Made by a program: the position numbers and the translations under genes. From Gemmatimonadota bacterium (GTDB taxonomy: Bacteria; Gemmatimonadota; Gemmatimonadetes; Gemmatimonadales; GWC2-71-9), in NCBI GenBank assembly GCA_016874005.1, contig VGVQ01000022.1:1-64000 (forward strand): a DNA stretch of 64,000 nucleotides. Reading direction: 5' to 3'. The notes below the pieces were generated by a model. The model ran no database searches and had not been told where the DNA came from. It saw nothing but the letters and a program-made list of their open reading frames with translations. Shown in pieces: positions 33,841-43,174 of this stretch (its first letter is position 1; the number at the start of each line of letters is the position of its first letter).

Positions 33841-34797
33841 CTAGCTGGTCGCCACCTGCCCGAAGTACTCCGCCATCCGCCGGCGGGTGGCCTCGTCAGG
33901 CACCTTCCCAACCGCGGCCCCCATGTTGTCACGCATGTTCGTCGGCCGACTGGTGGCGGGAATCGCCACCGTCACCGCCGGGTGGCCGATCAGGAACTTG
34001 AGGAAGAACTGCGCCCAGCTCGCCACCCCGATCTCGCCGGCCCAGTCCGGCAGTGGCTTGCCAGCGACTCGCGGGAACAATGCCGCCCTCCCGAACGGCA
34101 CCGCGACGATCACGCCGACCTTACGCTCGATCGCGAGCGGGAGAATCGCGTCCTCGACGTTTCGGTTCGCGATCGAGTAGTCGATCTCGATGAAATCGAG
34201 CGGCTCGTTGCGCATCAGCGCCTCGAGCTCGGCGTATTGACGATCCGAGGTGGTAGTAACCCCGAGGTAGCGGAGCCGCTTTTGCTGCTTGTATTCCCTG
34301 AGGAGCCCGAGCTGGGTCGGCAGGTCGCCGAGGTTGTGGACCTGAATCAGGTCCATGGTCGGGCGACCGAGCCGCCGAAACGAGGTCTCGATTTGCTCTC
34401 GGGCGGCCGCGGGGTCCGCCGAGCCGCCGCCCCGAGGCGCCACGTTGACCTTGGTGGCCCAGAACACTTTGTCGCGGATCCCGAGCTCGCCGACCAATCT
34501 GCCGGCGACCTCCTCCGACGCCCCGTAGCTCGGCGCGGTGTCGAACACCGTCCCGCCGAGATCGGACATGGTCTTGAGAACCTCGCGCAGGGACGAAACG
34601 TCCTCGCTGCGGGCCACCTGCGAGAAGGTGGCGGAGCTGCCGAGCCCGACCACGGGAATTCGTTCCCCGGTCGACGGGATTGGCCTGGTGATCAGATTGG
34701 ACGTCTGACCGTGGAGCGATCGGGCCCCCGCCCCCCAGGCCACCGCCACGCCGGTCCCCGCCGCGAGTCGAACCCAATCCCGCCGATTCATCGCCAT
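33841..34797 (-). CDS. Tat-exported aldo/keto reductase
   Basis: A 318-residue protein with a twin-arginine leader (MNRRDWVRLAAGTGVAVAWG). The AKR barrel follows: IPVVGLGSSATF, GGTVFDTAPSYGASEEVAGR with the catalytic Asp and Tyr, the lysine in FWATKV, the histidine in LIQVHNLGD, and the NADP-binding end AVTVAIPATSRPTNMRDN. All four catalytic residues are present. It belongs to the periplasmic AKR group with Tat signals, whose substrates are mostly unknown. Either of two ATGs (34797, 34791) could start it. The frame remains open up to 35088, but that part is not related to AKR proteins. Confidence 0.88.
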   Translation of the reverse strand: MAMNRRDWVRLAAGTGVAVAWGAGARSLHGQTSNLITRPIPSTGERIPVVGLGSSATFSQVARSEDVSSLREVLKTMSDLGGTVFDTAPSYGASEEVAGRLVGELGIRDKVFWATKVNVAPRGGGSADPAAAREQIETSFRRLGRPTMDLIQVHNLGDLPTQLGLLREYKQQKRLRYLGVTTTSDRQYAELEALMRNEPLDFIEIDYSIANRNVEDAILPLAIERKVGVIVAVPFGRAALFPRVAGKPLPDWAGEIGVASWAQFFLKFLIGHPAVTVAIPATSRPTNMRDNMGAAVGKVPDEATRRRMAEYFGQVATS

Positions 34798-35171
34798 TGT
34801 AGTGCTCCCGTCGTTGGATTTCCCGGCGAGCTTCGGCCAATCGCGCCGCCCCGGGTACGCGTTATACGGCCTTGGCCCGCTCGATGTTGGGTATCCAGGC
34901 CAGGCACCGGCCATTTGGTCGAGCTTGGCGAGGGACCGGGCGACCCGCAAGGGCCGCCATACATCGGGTTGCCGTTCAAGCGCGAACAGCCGCTCGATCA
35001 GCCTCGCCGCGAGATGGTGGTAGGGTTGAGGCACCTGGTGTCTGGTGGTTTTTTGACGACGAACTCGGCCGACGGGGTTGCCCCCCAAGGTTGAGCGTGA
35101 CGGCGGTCATCGAGATCCCGACACCCCTTCGCCCCGGTGTCGTTGGGCCGACGCTCCCGCTCCCCCCGGCC
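34798..35171. other. 374-base intergenic region, no recognised gene
   Basis: The region between the gyrB end and the aldo/keto reductase start. The minus-strand frame of the reductase stays open across 34798-35088, but its translation (for example ERLFALERQPDVWRPLRVAR) matches no family I know and has no start with a good ribosome site. A plus-strand T-run lies at about 35049-35054 without a strong stem before it. It probably contains the reductase promoter. Confidence 0.45.
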
Positions 35172-37193
<2,022 letters not shown>

Positions 37194-37251
37194 TCACCCG
37201 ACTCGCAACCTGCACCGCAACAACTACTTTGCCTGCCAGACTTCAGGTAGG

Positions 37252-37257
37252 AAGATA
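37252..37257 (-). promoter_or_regulatory. Candidate -10 box (TATCTT) for gyrB
   Basis: Read on the minus strand, GGTTATCTTCC lies 134 bases before the gyrB ATG, in the 202-base gap after dciA. It would give gyrB its own promoter with a leader of about 125 bases. No clear -35 box is seen. Confidence 0.35.
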
Positions 37258-37320
37258 ACCAGGGACGGTGGCTCTTTTGCAGTCTGTTCGGGGGTGAATC
37301 TCGCGGCCGCGGGGGCCCCG

Positions 37321-37650
37321 CTAGCCTGCCGCTGGCCGGGATGGAGGGACTGGCCCGACGGAACAGCGAATCGCCACGATCTTCCCGGCCCGATCCGCGT
37401 TGAGCCGGGCCAAGAGCTTGGGCGCCATCAGGTTGAGCTCCAGGGCCCAGGCCGAGGACCGGACCCGGACCCAGAGCACTGAGTCGGCCCCAACCGCCAG
37501 CGCCTGGGCATTGGCAGCCACCCGGGGGCCAACCACCTCGGCCCAACGCTCCACCGCGGTGGCGAGGTCGAGTCGCTTGGCCAGCCCCCGCTTGCTCAGG
37601 AAATCCCCGACCAGGTGGCCAAGAGGCTGCGGGTGGCGCCGCTTGGTCAT
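37321..37650 (-). CDS. dciA: DciA-like DUF721 protein (helicase loader)
   Basis: A 109-residue protein of the DUF721 family. The N-terminus is basic (MTKRRHPQPLGHLVGDFLSK), followed by VERWAEVVGPRVAANAQALA and the typical LWVRVRSSAWALELNLMAPK. In bacteria without DnaC or DnaI, DciA recruits the replicative helicase DnaB, and the gene is often beside recF or gyrB, as here. The ATG overlaps the recF stop (ATGA). The length is at the short end for the family, and the C-terminus ends in a Pro/Ala-rich tail. The symbol is inferred from family and context. Confidence 0.82.
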   Translation of the reverse strand: MTKRRHPQPLGHLVGDFLSKRGLAKRLDLATAVERWAEVVGPRVAANAQALAVGADSVLWVRVRSSAWALELNLMAPKLLARLNADRAGKIVAIRCSVGPVPPSRPAAG

Positions 37651-38777
37651 CGCGAGATTGCTCCCAGTCCGGCCGGGGACACCGCGCCGTGTTCGACTCG
37701 GTACACCGGCAGATCGAGAAGCGGCGGCAACTCGTCCGCCCTTGGCGCAGTCACGAACACCTGGGGTCGAACCGGTTGCCCTGAATCCGGGCCGAGCCCC
37801 AACCGGTGCGCCAGGCGGTCCTGGCGGTCTCGATCCAGCTCCGCGAAGACGTCGTCGAGGAGCAGTGCGGGTGCCTGGCCGGCAGCCTGGGCCAGGGTGT
37901 CGCGCTCGCAGAGCTTGAGCGCGATCGCGGCGGTCCGCTGCTGGCCGGTCGAACCGATCACTCGAAGGGGGGCCCGGTCCAGGGTCAGCGAGAGGTCGTC
38001 GCGGTGGGGGCCCAGTCCGGTCACCCGGTGCTGCTGATCGCGGACCCGCGCCGCGCCCAAGGCATCGGGCCAGGCCGCCGGGTCCCCGAGCGATCCGTCG
38101 CCCGTGAGCTCGAAGAATACCGGCATGGGTTCGCCTAACGCCGAGCAGGTTTCCGCCCAGGGGCCGCGGGAGCGACTGACCCAATCCTGCCGCCGCGCGA
38201 CCAACATCGCCCCGTATTTGGCCAGGAGCGGGTCGAACGCCCAAGCGGCGGCCGGTTGCCCCTGCCGGAGGGCCGCGTTTCGCTGGTCGAGCGCGGCCCG
38301 GTACCGCCGGAGGGCGCGGAGATATTCGCCGTCGGCCAGGCAGAGCATCCGGTCCAGGAACTGGCGCCGGATCGCCGCGCCACCGGAGACCAACTCCACG
38401 TCGGAGGGAAGGAACGCCACCGCGATCCAGGCACCGAGGGCGTCGGTCAACCGCTCCAATGGCGCGCCATCGACCGCCACCCGCTTCTGCCGTCCCACCC
38501 CCCCGCTCCCGTGGCCGAATCCCGCCTCGATCGTCGTGGCCCCGGTCGCCGACGCCACCACGAGACGGACGAAGAACCCCGCTTCGCCCCGTCGAACGAG
38601 ATCGCCGTCGCGAGCCCCTCGAACGCTCCGCAGCAGTACCGGGTAGTACATCGCTTCGAGGAGGCTGGTCTTGCCGTGCCCGTTATCCCCAAAGAAGACC
38701 GCGCCCTCGGCCGGGAGGTCGAGGGCGAGTCGGCGGAGGTTCCGGAAATCGTGCGCGTCGAGGTGGACTGCCCGCAA
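37647..38777 (-). CDS. recF: DNA replication and repair protein RecF
   Basis: A 376-residue SMC-like ABC ATPase that loads RecA at gaps with RecO and RecR. Walker A is GDNGHGKTSLLEAM, the signature is STGQQRTAAIALKL and Walker B with D-loop is PALLLDDVFAELD. No ATG exists near the conserved start LRAVHLDAHDFRNLRRL. The best start is a TTG at 38777, two bases beyond the stop of the enoyl-CoA hydratase gene, with AGATAGG just upstream. The open frame continues backwards through the hydratase gene in another reading, so the TTG is supported by homology. It ends in an overlap with dciA. Confidence 0.92.
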   Translation of the reverse strand: MRAVHLDAHDFRNLRRLALDLPAEGAVFFGDNGHGKTSLLEAMYYPVLLRSVRGARDGDLVRRGEAGFFVRLVVASATGATTIEAGFGHGSGGVGRQKRVAVDGAPLERLTDALGAWIAVAFLPSDVELVSGGAAIRRQFLDRMLCLADGEYLRALRRYRAALDQRNAALRQGQPAAAWAFDPLLAKYGAMLVARRQDWVSRSRGPWAETCSALGEPMPVFFELTGDGSLGDPAAWPDALGAARVRDQQHRVTGLGPHRDDLSLTLDRAPLRVIGSTGQQRTAAIALKLCERDTLAQAAGQAPALLLDDVFAELDRDRQDRLAHRLGLGPDSGQPVRPQVFVTAPRADELPPLLDLPVYRVEHGAVSPAGLGAISR

Positions 38778-38779
38778 AC

Positions 38780-39562
38780 CTATCTGCCCGTGAATTTCGC
38801 CGGCCGCTTCTCGAGGAACGCCGCCGTTCCCTCTTTGGCGTCGGCGGTTTCGAATAACGTCCCGAACGCGGCGCTCTCGAGCGCCAGCGCGTCGTCCATG
38901 TGCATCCCTTCCTGCGCCTGGGCCAGTTCCAGGCACGCCGCCACCGCCAGTGGTGGGTTGGCCACCATGGCTCGGGCGAGCTTCTCGGCTTCGGCCAGGA
39001 GTTGGTCGGCCGGAAAGACCCGGTTGACCAGTCCGATTCGGTATGCCTCGGCCGCGTCGATCATGGCGCCGGTGGTCAGCATCTCGATGGCCCGGCCCTT
39101 GCCGACCAGGCGCGGGAGGCGGATCGTTCCTCCGTAGCCGGGCGGAATCCCGAGCTTCGCCTCGGGCTGGCCGAACTTCGCGTTCTCGGAGGCGAGCCTC
39201 AGGTGGCAAGCCATCGCCAGCTCGCAACCGCCGCCCAGGGCGAATCCGTTGACCGCGGCCAGATAGGGCTTCGGGCTCTTCTCGATGCTCCGGAAGATCC
39301 CTGAGCCCTTGGCCGAGAATCGCCGAGCCCCGACGCTCCCGAGCCCGCGGAACTCGCTGATGTCGGCGCCGGCGACGAACGCCTTGGGACCAGCCCCAGT
39401 GACGATCGCGGCCCGAATCTCGGGACTGTGGCGGACCTGGTCGACGGCGTGGCCCAAGTCGGTGATTACCTGCCCCGATAACGCGTTGAGTTTGTCGGGC
39501 CGGTTGACGATGATGAAGGCGATAGCGTCGCGGACGTCGAACAGCAGGGTGGCGTAGGACAT
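38780..39562 (-). CDS. Enoyl-CoA hydratase/isomerase family protein
   Basis: A 260-residue crotonase-fold enzyme. The oxyanion-hole segments are KAFVAGADISEF and NGFALGGGCELAMACHLR, with the general acid/base Glu positions in FGQPEAKLGIPPGYGGTIRL. Both catalytic glutamates of classical hydratases appear present (ENAKFGQPEAKLG and CELA), so hydration of trans-2-enoyl-CoA is likely, although the family is diverse. The ATG at 39562 is the first; a TTG two codons upstream is also in frame. It lies directly before recF with a two-base gap, an unusual partner for a replication operon. Confidence 0.9.
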   Translation of the reverse strand: MSYATLLFDVRDAIAFIIVNRPDKLNALSGQVITDLGHAVDQVRHSPEIRAAIVTGAGPKAFVAGADISEFRGLGSVGARRFSAKGSGIFRSIEKSPKPYLAAVNGFALGGGCELAMACHLRLASENAKFGQPEAKLGIPPGYGGTIRLPRLVGKGRAIEMLTTGAMIDAAEAYRIGLVNRVFPADQLLAEAEKLARAMVANPPLAVAACLELAQAQEGMHMDDALALESAAFGTLFETADAKEGTAAFLEKRPAKFTGR

Positions 39563-39609
39563 GCCCAAGAATGTAGTCGAACCACCGCGGGACTGCCGGA
39601 GGTAATGCG

Positions 39610-40722
39610 ATGGGAGTGTTGAGCATCGTCGGCCTGATCGTGGCCGCCCTGATTCTCCTGCTGGTCGCCCAGAGCGTGCACCTCTCCTCGGTGCTCAAGT
39701 GGGAAGATCACGCCTCCCGGGGCCTCGGCTACTACGGCCTGTCGCTCGCCGATCGTCGCCGCTTCAAGGCGAAGCTCCGGCGCCAAGCCCTGCTCCTGAC
39801 CCCGATCCTTCGGCTCTCGGGCTGGACCTCGACGATGGACTTCCGAAAGGCGAGCCACCGGACCCGAGGGGTCGCCGGCCCCCTCGGCACCACCTCGCCG
39901 GCCAGCTTCGAGTCCGCCGCCGCCTATCAGCCCCGCGCCCAGGACGTCTTCGTCGTGACCCAGATGAAGTGCGGGACCACCTGGATGCAACACCTGGTCT
40001 ACCAGATCGCCATGCGGGGGAATGGCGATCTGGTCGAGACCGGAACGGCGCTCTACGCCATCGCCCCGTGGCTCGAGGGGATTCGAAGCGTCCCGGTCGA
40101 CCAAGCGCCGACCGTCGGAACACAGCGGCCGACCCGGATCATCAAAACCCACCTCCCCGCTGGCCTGTGCCCGTTTGGCGATCAGGCCCGCTATGTCTAC
40201 GTCGCTCGGCACCCGGTGTCCTGCTTCGCGAGCTGCCTCGACTTCATCGAGACCAACGTCGGCGCCCTGGCCCCGCCGGTCGCGGCATCCGAGGCCTGGT
40301 ACACCTCGCCCGAACTGATGTGGTGGGGGACCTGGCCCGATCACGTTCGTGGCTGGTGGGACCTGGCTCGGCAGCGGCCCAACGTGCTGTTCGTCTACTT
40401 CGAGGACATGAAGAAGGACCTCGGGGCGGTGGCGCGGCAGGTTGCCGACTTTCTCGGGGTCCGTTCCCTCAGCGAGCCGGAGCTGGCCCGAGTGATCGAG
40501 AAGTGCAGCTTCAAGTACATGCAAGAGCACCAGGACATGTTCGAGATGCACCCGCCCCATGTCCTCCAGACCAACGCGGCGCTGTTCGTCAAAGGCTCGG
40601 CCGATCGGCACCAGGATGTCCCGGTGGACGTGCGCCGCCGGATTGGGGCGTGGTGCGTCGACGCCATGCGGGACTCGGACTTTCCCCTCGCGGAGCGGTA
40701 CCCGGACCTCACCCGAACCTGA
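39610..40722 (+). CDS. Membrane-anchored sulfotransferase-domain protein
   Basis: A 370-residue protein. Residues 4-22 (LSIVGLIVAALILLLVAQS) form an N-terminal membrane anchor. The PAPS-binding parts of SULT-type sulfotransferases are present: the 5'-phosphosulfate loop VTQMKCGTTWMQHLVYQ, the 3'-phosphate strand YVYVARHPVSCFASCLDF, and the late KGSADRH region in place of RKGxxGDWK. A His equivalent to the catalytic base appears in IIKTHLPAG. It would transfer sulfuryl groups from PAPS to a hydroxyl or amine acceptor. Bacterial proteins with this cytosolic-SULT layout plus an anchor are uncommon. It starts 47 bases from the divergent hydratase start. Confidence 0.82.
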   Translation: MGVLSIVGLIVAALILLLVAQSVHLSSVLKWEDHASRGLGYYGLSLADRRRFKAKLRRQALLLTPILRLSGWTSTMDFRKASHRTRGVAGPLGTTSPASFESAAAYQPRAQDVFVVTQMKCGTTWMQHLVYQIAMRGNGDLVETGTALYAIAPWLEGIRSVPVDQAPTVGTQRPTRIIKTHLPAGLCPFGDQARYVYVARHPVSCFASCLDFIETNVGALAPPVAASEAWYTSPELMWWGTWPDHVRGWWDLARQRPNVLFVYFEDMKKDLGAVARQVADFLGVRSLSEPELARVIEKCSFKYMQEHQDMFEMHPPHVLQTNAALFVKGSADRHQDVPVDVRRRIGAWCVDAMRDSDFPLAERYPDLTRT

Positions 40723-40784
40723 ACCGACCGTACCCCGAGGTCCCTCCCGGGCGCCGAAACCGTCCGCGGTTCTACAGGCTCGGG

Positions 40785-41186
40785 CTACCGATCGAGCCGA
40801 TAGTCGAACCGGTAGTAGTGCTGCCGGTCCTTGATCTCGATGGTCATCCGGCCCGCGATCCCGACCAGCTCCCCGGTCCCGGAGTCGGGGACCACCGTGA
40901 TCGATTGGGCCGGCACCCCCCGGTCCATGGTGCTCGAGTGCTGGAGTACGAAGCTCCCCGCGCGCCCCTCCAGGCTCCCGGTGACCTCCTCGATCGCGAC
41001 GTATCCTGCCGATCCGGCGGTCGGCGTCCGCGCCGAGAGCATCTCGCCGCGACTGGTCCCGACCAGATCGCCCTCGAAGGTCTTGTCGATCGACATCCGG
41101 CCGAGGAGCGGGTTGTCCCCGTGGTAGGGCGGCATCGGGCCCAGCGAGACGGCGAAGCTGCCCGAGGCGGTGCGTTCGATGGCCAT
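40785..41186 (-). CDS. DUF3224 domain protein
   Basis: A 133-residue beta-rich protein without leader. The pattern MSIDKTFEGDLVGTSRGEML, then GYVAIEEVTGSLEGRAGSFV, LQHSSTMDRGVPAQSITVVP and GTGELVGIAGRMTIEI is the whole DUF3224 (AOC-barrel-like) family and has full length. Its function is unknown; family members are small cytosolic proteins, some near antibiotic-related genes. The frame is open far upstream, but ATG 41186 begins the conserved part. Its start lies 48 bases from the divergent DUF2239 promoter's -35 box. Confidence 0.82.
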   Translation of the reverse strand: MAIERTASGSFAVSLGPMPPYHGDNPLLGRMSIDKTFEGDLVGTSRGEMLSARTPTAGSAGYVAIEEVTGSLEGRAGSFVLQHSSTMDRGVPAQSITVVPDSGTGELVGIAGRMTIEIKDRQHYYRFDYRLDR

Positions 41187-41233
41187 TCCGAAAGGTACCC
41201 GATTCCCTCCGGTCGCGATCCATCCGGGTAAAA

Positions 41234-41262
41234 TTGACTCGTCGATTACATCCGGGTATAAT
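41234..41262 (+). promoter_or_regulatory. Canonical promoter for DUF2239-MATE operon, apparently leaderless
   Basis: TTGACT (41234-41239), a 17-base spacer and TATAAT (41257-41262) make the best housekeeping-type promoter in the window. Only five bases separate the -10 box from the ATG at 41268. Transcription would start at or next to the A of the ATG, so the mRNA should be leaderless. No Shine-Dalgarno sequence is possible. Confidence 0.8.
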
Positions 41263-41267
41263 ACTTC

Positions 41268-41813
41268 ATGGCGCCGTCCCTGATCGCCTTCGCCGGCTCC
41301 CGGCTCCTCGCCCACGGACCCGCCCCGACCGTGGCCCTGGCCGCCAAACGGGCCGACCGGGCTCGCCGGGGACCGCTGCTCGTGTTCGACGCGGTCACCA
41401 GCCTGCCGGTCGAGCTCGATCTTCGGGGATCCGACGCCGACGTCCTGGCCCGACTCGAACCCGCCCCCCCGAAACGGCTCCCCGGGCGGCCCCGACTCGG
41501 CGTGGTGGCTCGGGAGGTGACCCTGCTGCCGCGGCACTGGGACTGGCTCGGCGACCAACCCGGCGGCGCGTCTGTCACCCTCCGCAAGCTCGTCGAGCAG
41601 GCCCGGGCCCAAAGCATGGAATCCGACCGAGTGCGGCTCGCCCGCGAGGCGGCCCACCGATTCATGATGGCCATGGCCGGCGACCGACCCGGGCTCGAGG
41701 AGGCGCTCCGAGCACTCTACGCCGGAGACGTCGACCGGGTGAAGGCTCTCTCGGCCCGATGGCCGGTCGGGATCCACCGGCACCTGCTGACGTTGCTCGG
41801 TCGGATGGGGTGA
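41268..41813 (+). CDS. DUF2239 family protein
   Basis: A 181-residue cytosolic protein with all family blocks: LIAFAGSRLLAHG, LLVFDAVTSLPVELDLRGSD, RPRLGVVAREVTLLPRHWDW and QPGGASVTLRKLVEQAR. The function of DUF2239 is unknown. The gene has an almost consensus promoter whose -10 is five bases before the ATG, so its mRNA is predicted to be leaderless. Its stop overlaps the start of the MATE transporter by one base (TGATG), so the two are co-translated. Confidence 0.85.
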   Translation: MAPSLIAFAGSRLLAHGPAPTVALAAKRADRARRGPLLVFDAVTSLPVELDLRGSDADVLARLEPAPPKRLPGRPRLGVVAREVTLLPRHWDWLGDQPGGASVTLRKLVEQARAQSMESDRVRLAREAAHRFMMAMAGDRPGLEEALRALYAGDVDRVKALSARWPVGIHRHLLTLLGRMG

Positions 41814-43150
41814 TGAGGGACCTCGTCAAGGGCTCGGTCGCCGGGCATCTCTGGCATCTCGCCGTCCCGCTCGCGGCCGGGATGGTATTCCAGACGCTCT
41901 ATCATCTCATCGACCTCTATTTCGTCGCCCAGCTCGGCGATGCGGCCATTGCCGGGGTGGCCGCGGCGGGCAATATCCAGTTCATCGTCACCGGGCTGAC
42001 CCAGGTTCTCGCGGTCGGGACCATGGCGCTGATCGCCCAGGCGGTCGGCCGTCGCGATCTCGCCGATGCCAACCTGGTCTTCAACCAGGGCCTCGGCATG
42101 GCGGCGGTCGCGGCCGCCGTCACCGTACTGGGAGGTCTTTCGCTCGGAGGCTGGTACCTCGAGCGCCTCGGGGCGAACCCCGACACCGTGGTCGCGGGGA
42201 AGCGCTATCTGGTGGCCTATCTCCCGGCCTTGGGCGGCCAGTTCGCCATGGTCACCATCGCCGCGGCGTTGCGGGGCACTGGCATCGTCCGGCCCGCGAT
42301 GACCGTCCAGATCGCCACCGTCGTCCTCAACGCCGCGCTGGCGCCGATCCTGATCGCGGGGTGGGGAACCGGACGGCCGTTAGGCACCCTCGGAGCCGGA
42401 CTCGCCACCTCGATCGCCGTGCTGGCCGGCGTTGCGATCTTGTGGGCGGTCTTCGCGAGGCTCGAGCATGCCGTCCGGATCGACCGGGCCCACTGGCGGC
42501 CTCGATGGGAGGTCTGGCGCCGGGTGCTCCAGATCGGTCTTCCGACCGGCGCGGAGTTCGGCTTGTTGTTCGTGACCGTGGCGATCTCGATGTACTTGAT
42601 CCGCGATTTCGGCGCCGCCGCCCAGGCCGGCTACGGGCTCGGCTCTCGGATCCTCCAAGCGATCTTTCTCCCCGCCATGGCGGTGGCCTTTGCCGCGGCC
42701 CCTTTGGCCGGGCAAAATGTCGGCGCCGGCCGCTTCGATCGCGTTGCCGAGACGTTTCGGGTCGCCGCCCTCGGTGGCTCGGCGATCATGGTATGCCTCA
42801 CCGCCTTGGCCCAGTGGCAGCCGGCCTGGTTCTTTCACTGGTTCACCAAGGAGGCGGCCGTCGTCGCGGTCGGAACGGAGTTCCTCCGCTACGTCTCCTA
42901 CAACTTCGTCGCCCAGGGGCTGACGTTCACCTGCAGTGGGATGTTCCAGGCCTTCGGCAACACCATCCCGGCGCTCCAAAGCAGCGTGGGCCGAGTGGCG
43001 CTCTACGCGGGTGCGGCCGGCGCCCTCAGTCGGTGGCCCGGCTTCCAGCTCCGTCACCTCTGGTTGGTGTCGGTGGCGACCGTCGCCGCGCAAGCCGGCC
43101 TCAGTCTCCTCCTCCTGCGCCGGGAGTACCGCCGGCAGGTGTCAGGCTAG
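41813..43150 (+). CDS. MATE family efflux transporter
   Basis: A 445-residue inner-membrane antiporter with 12 predicted segments in two homologous halves. The N-terminal half has AVPLAAGMVFQTLYHLIDLY and AGVAAAGNIQF; the C-terminal half repeats this as IGLPTGAEFGLLFVTVAISM and LGSRILQAIFLPAMAVAFAA. MATE proteins expel cationic drugs or metabolites using Na+ or H+. The substrate is unknown. The ATG overlaps the DUF2239 stop. It is a member of the NorM/DinF-type family by length and layout. Confidence 0.9.
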   Translation: MRDLVKGSVAGHLWHLAVPLAAGMVFQTLYHLIDLYFVAQLGDAAIAGVAAAGNIQFIVTGLTQVLAVGTMALIAQAVGRRDLADANLVFNQGLGMAAVAAAVTVLGGLSLGGWYLERLGANPDTVVAGKRYLVAYLPALGGQFAMVTIAAALRGTGIVRPAMTVQIATVVLNAALAPILIAGWGTGRPLGTLGAGLATSIAVLAGVAILWAVFARLEHAVRIDRAHWRPRWEVWRRVLQIGLPTGAEFGLLFVTVAISMYLIRDFGAAAQAGYGLGSRILQAIFLPAMAVAFAAAPLAGQNVGAGRFDRVAETFRVAALGGSAIMVCLTALAQWQPAWFFHWFTKEAAVVAVGTEFLRYVSYNFVAQGLTFTCSGMFQAFGNTIPALQSSVGRVALYAGAAGALSRWPGFQLRHLWLVSVATVAAQAGLSLLLLRREYRRQVSG

Positions 43151-43174
43151 CCGGTTCGGCGCTATTCTTTCGGG

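Noticed and set aside
35040-35060. T-run as a rho-independent terminator for a plus-strand gene
   Set aside because: No plus-strand gene ends nearby and no stable stem precedes the T-run.
34798-35088. Open minus-strand frame upstream of the aldo/keto reductase
   Set aside because: No start with a ribosome site and no similarity; the reductase Tat leader begins at 34797.
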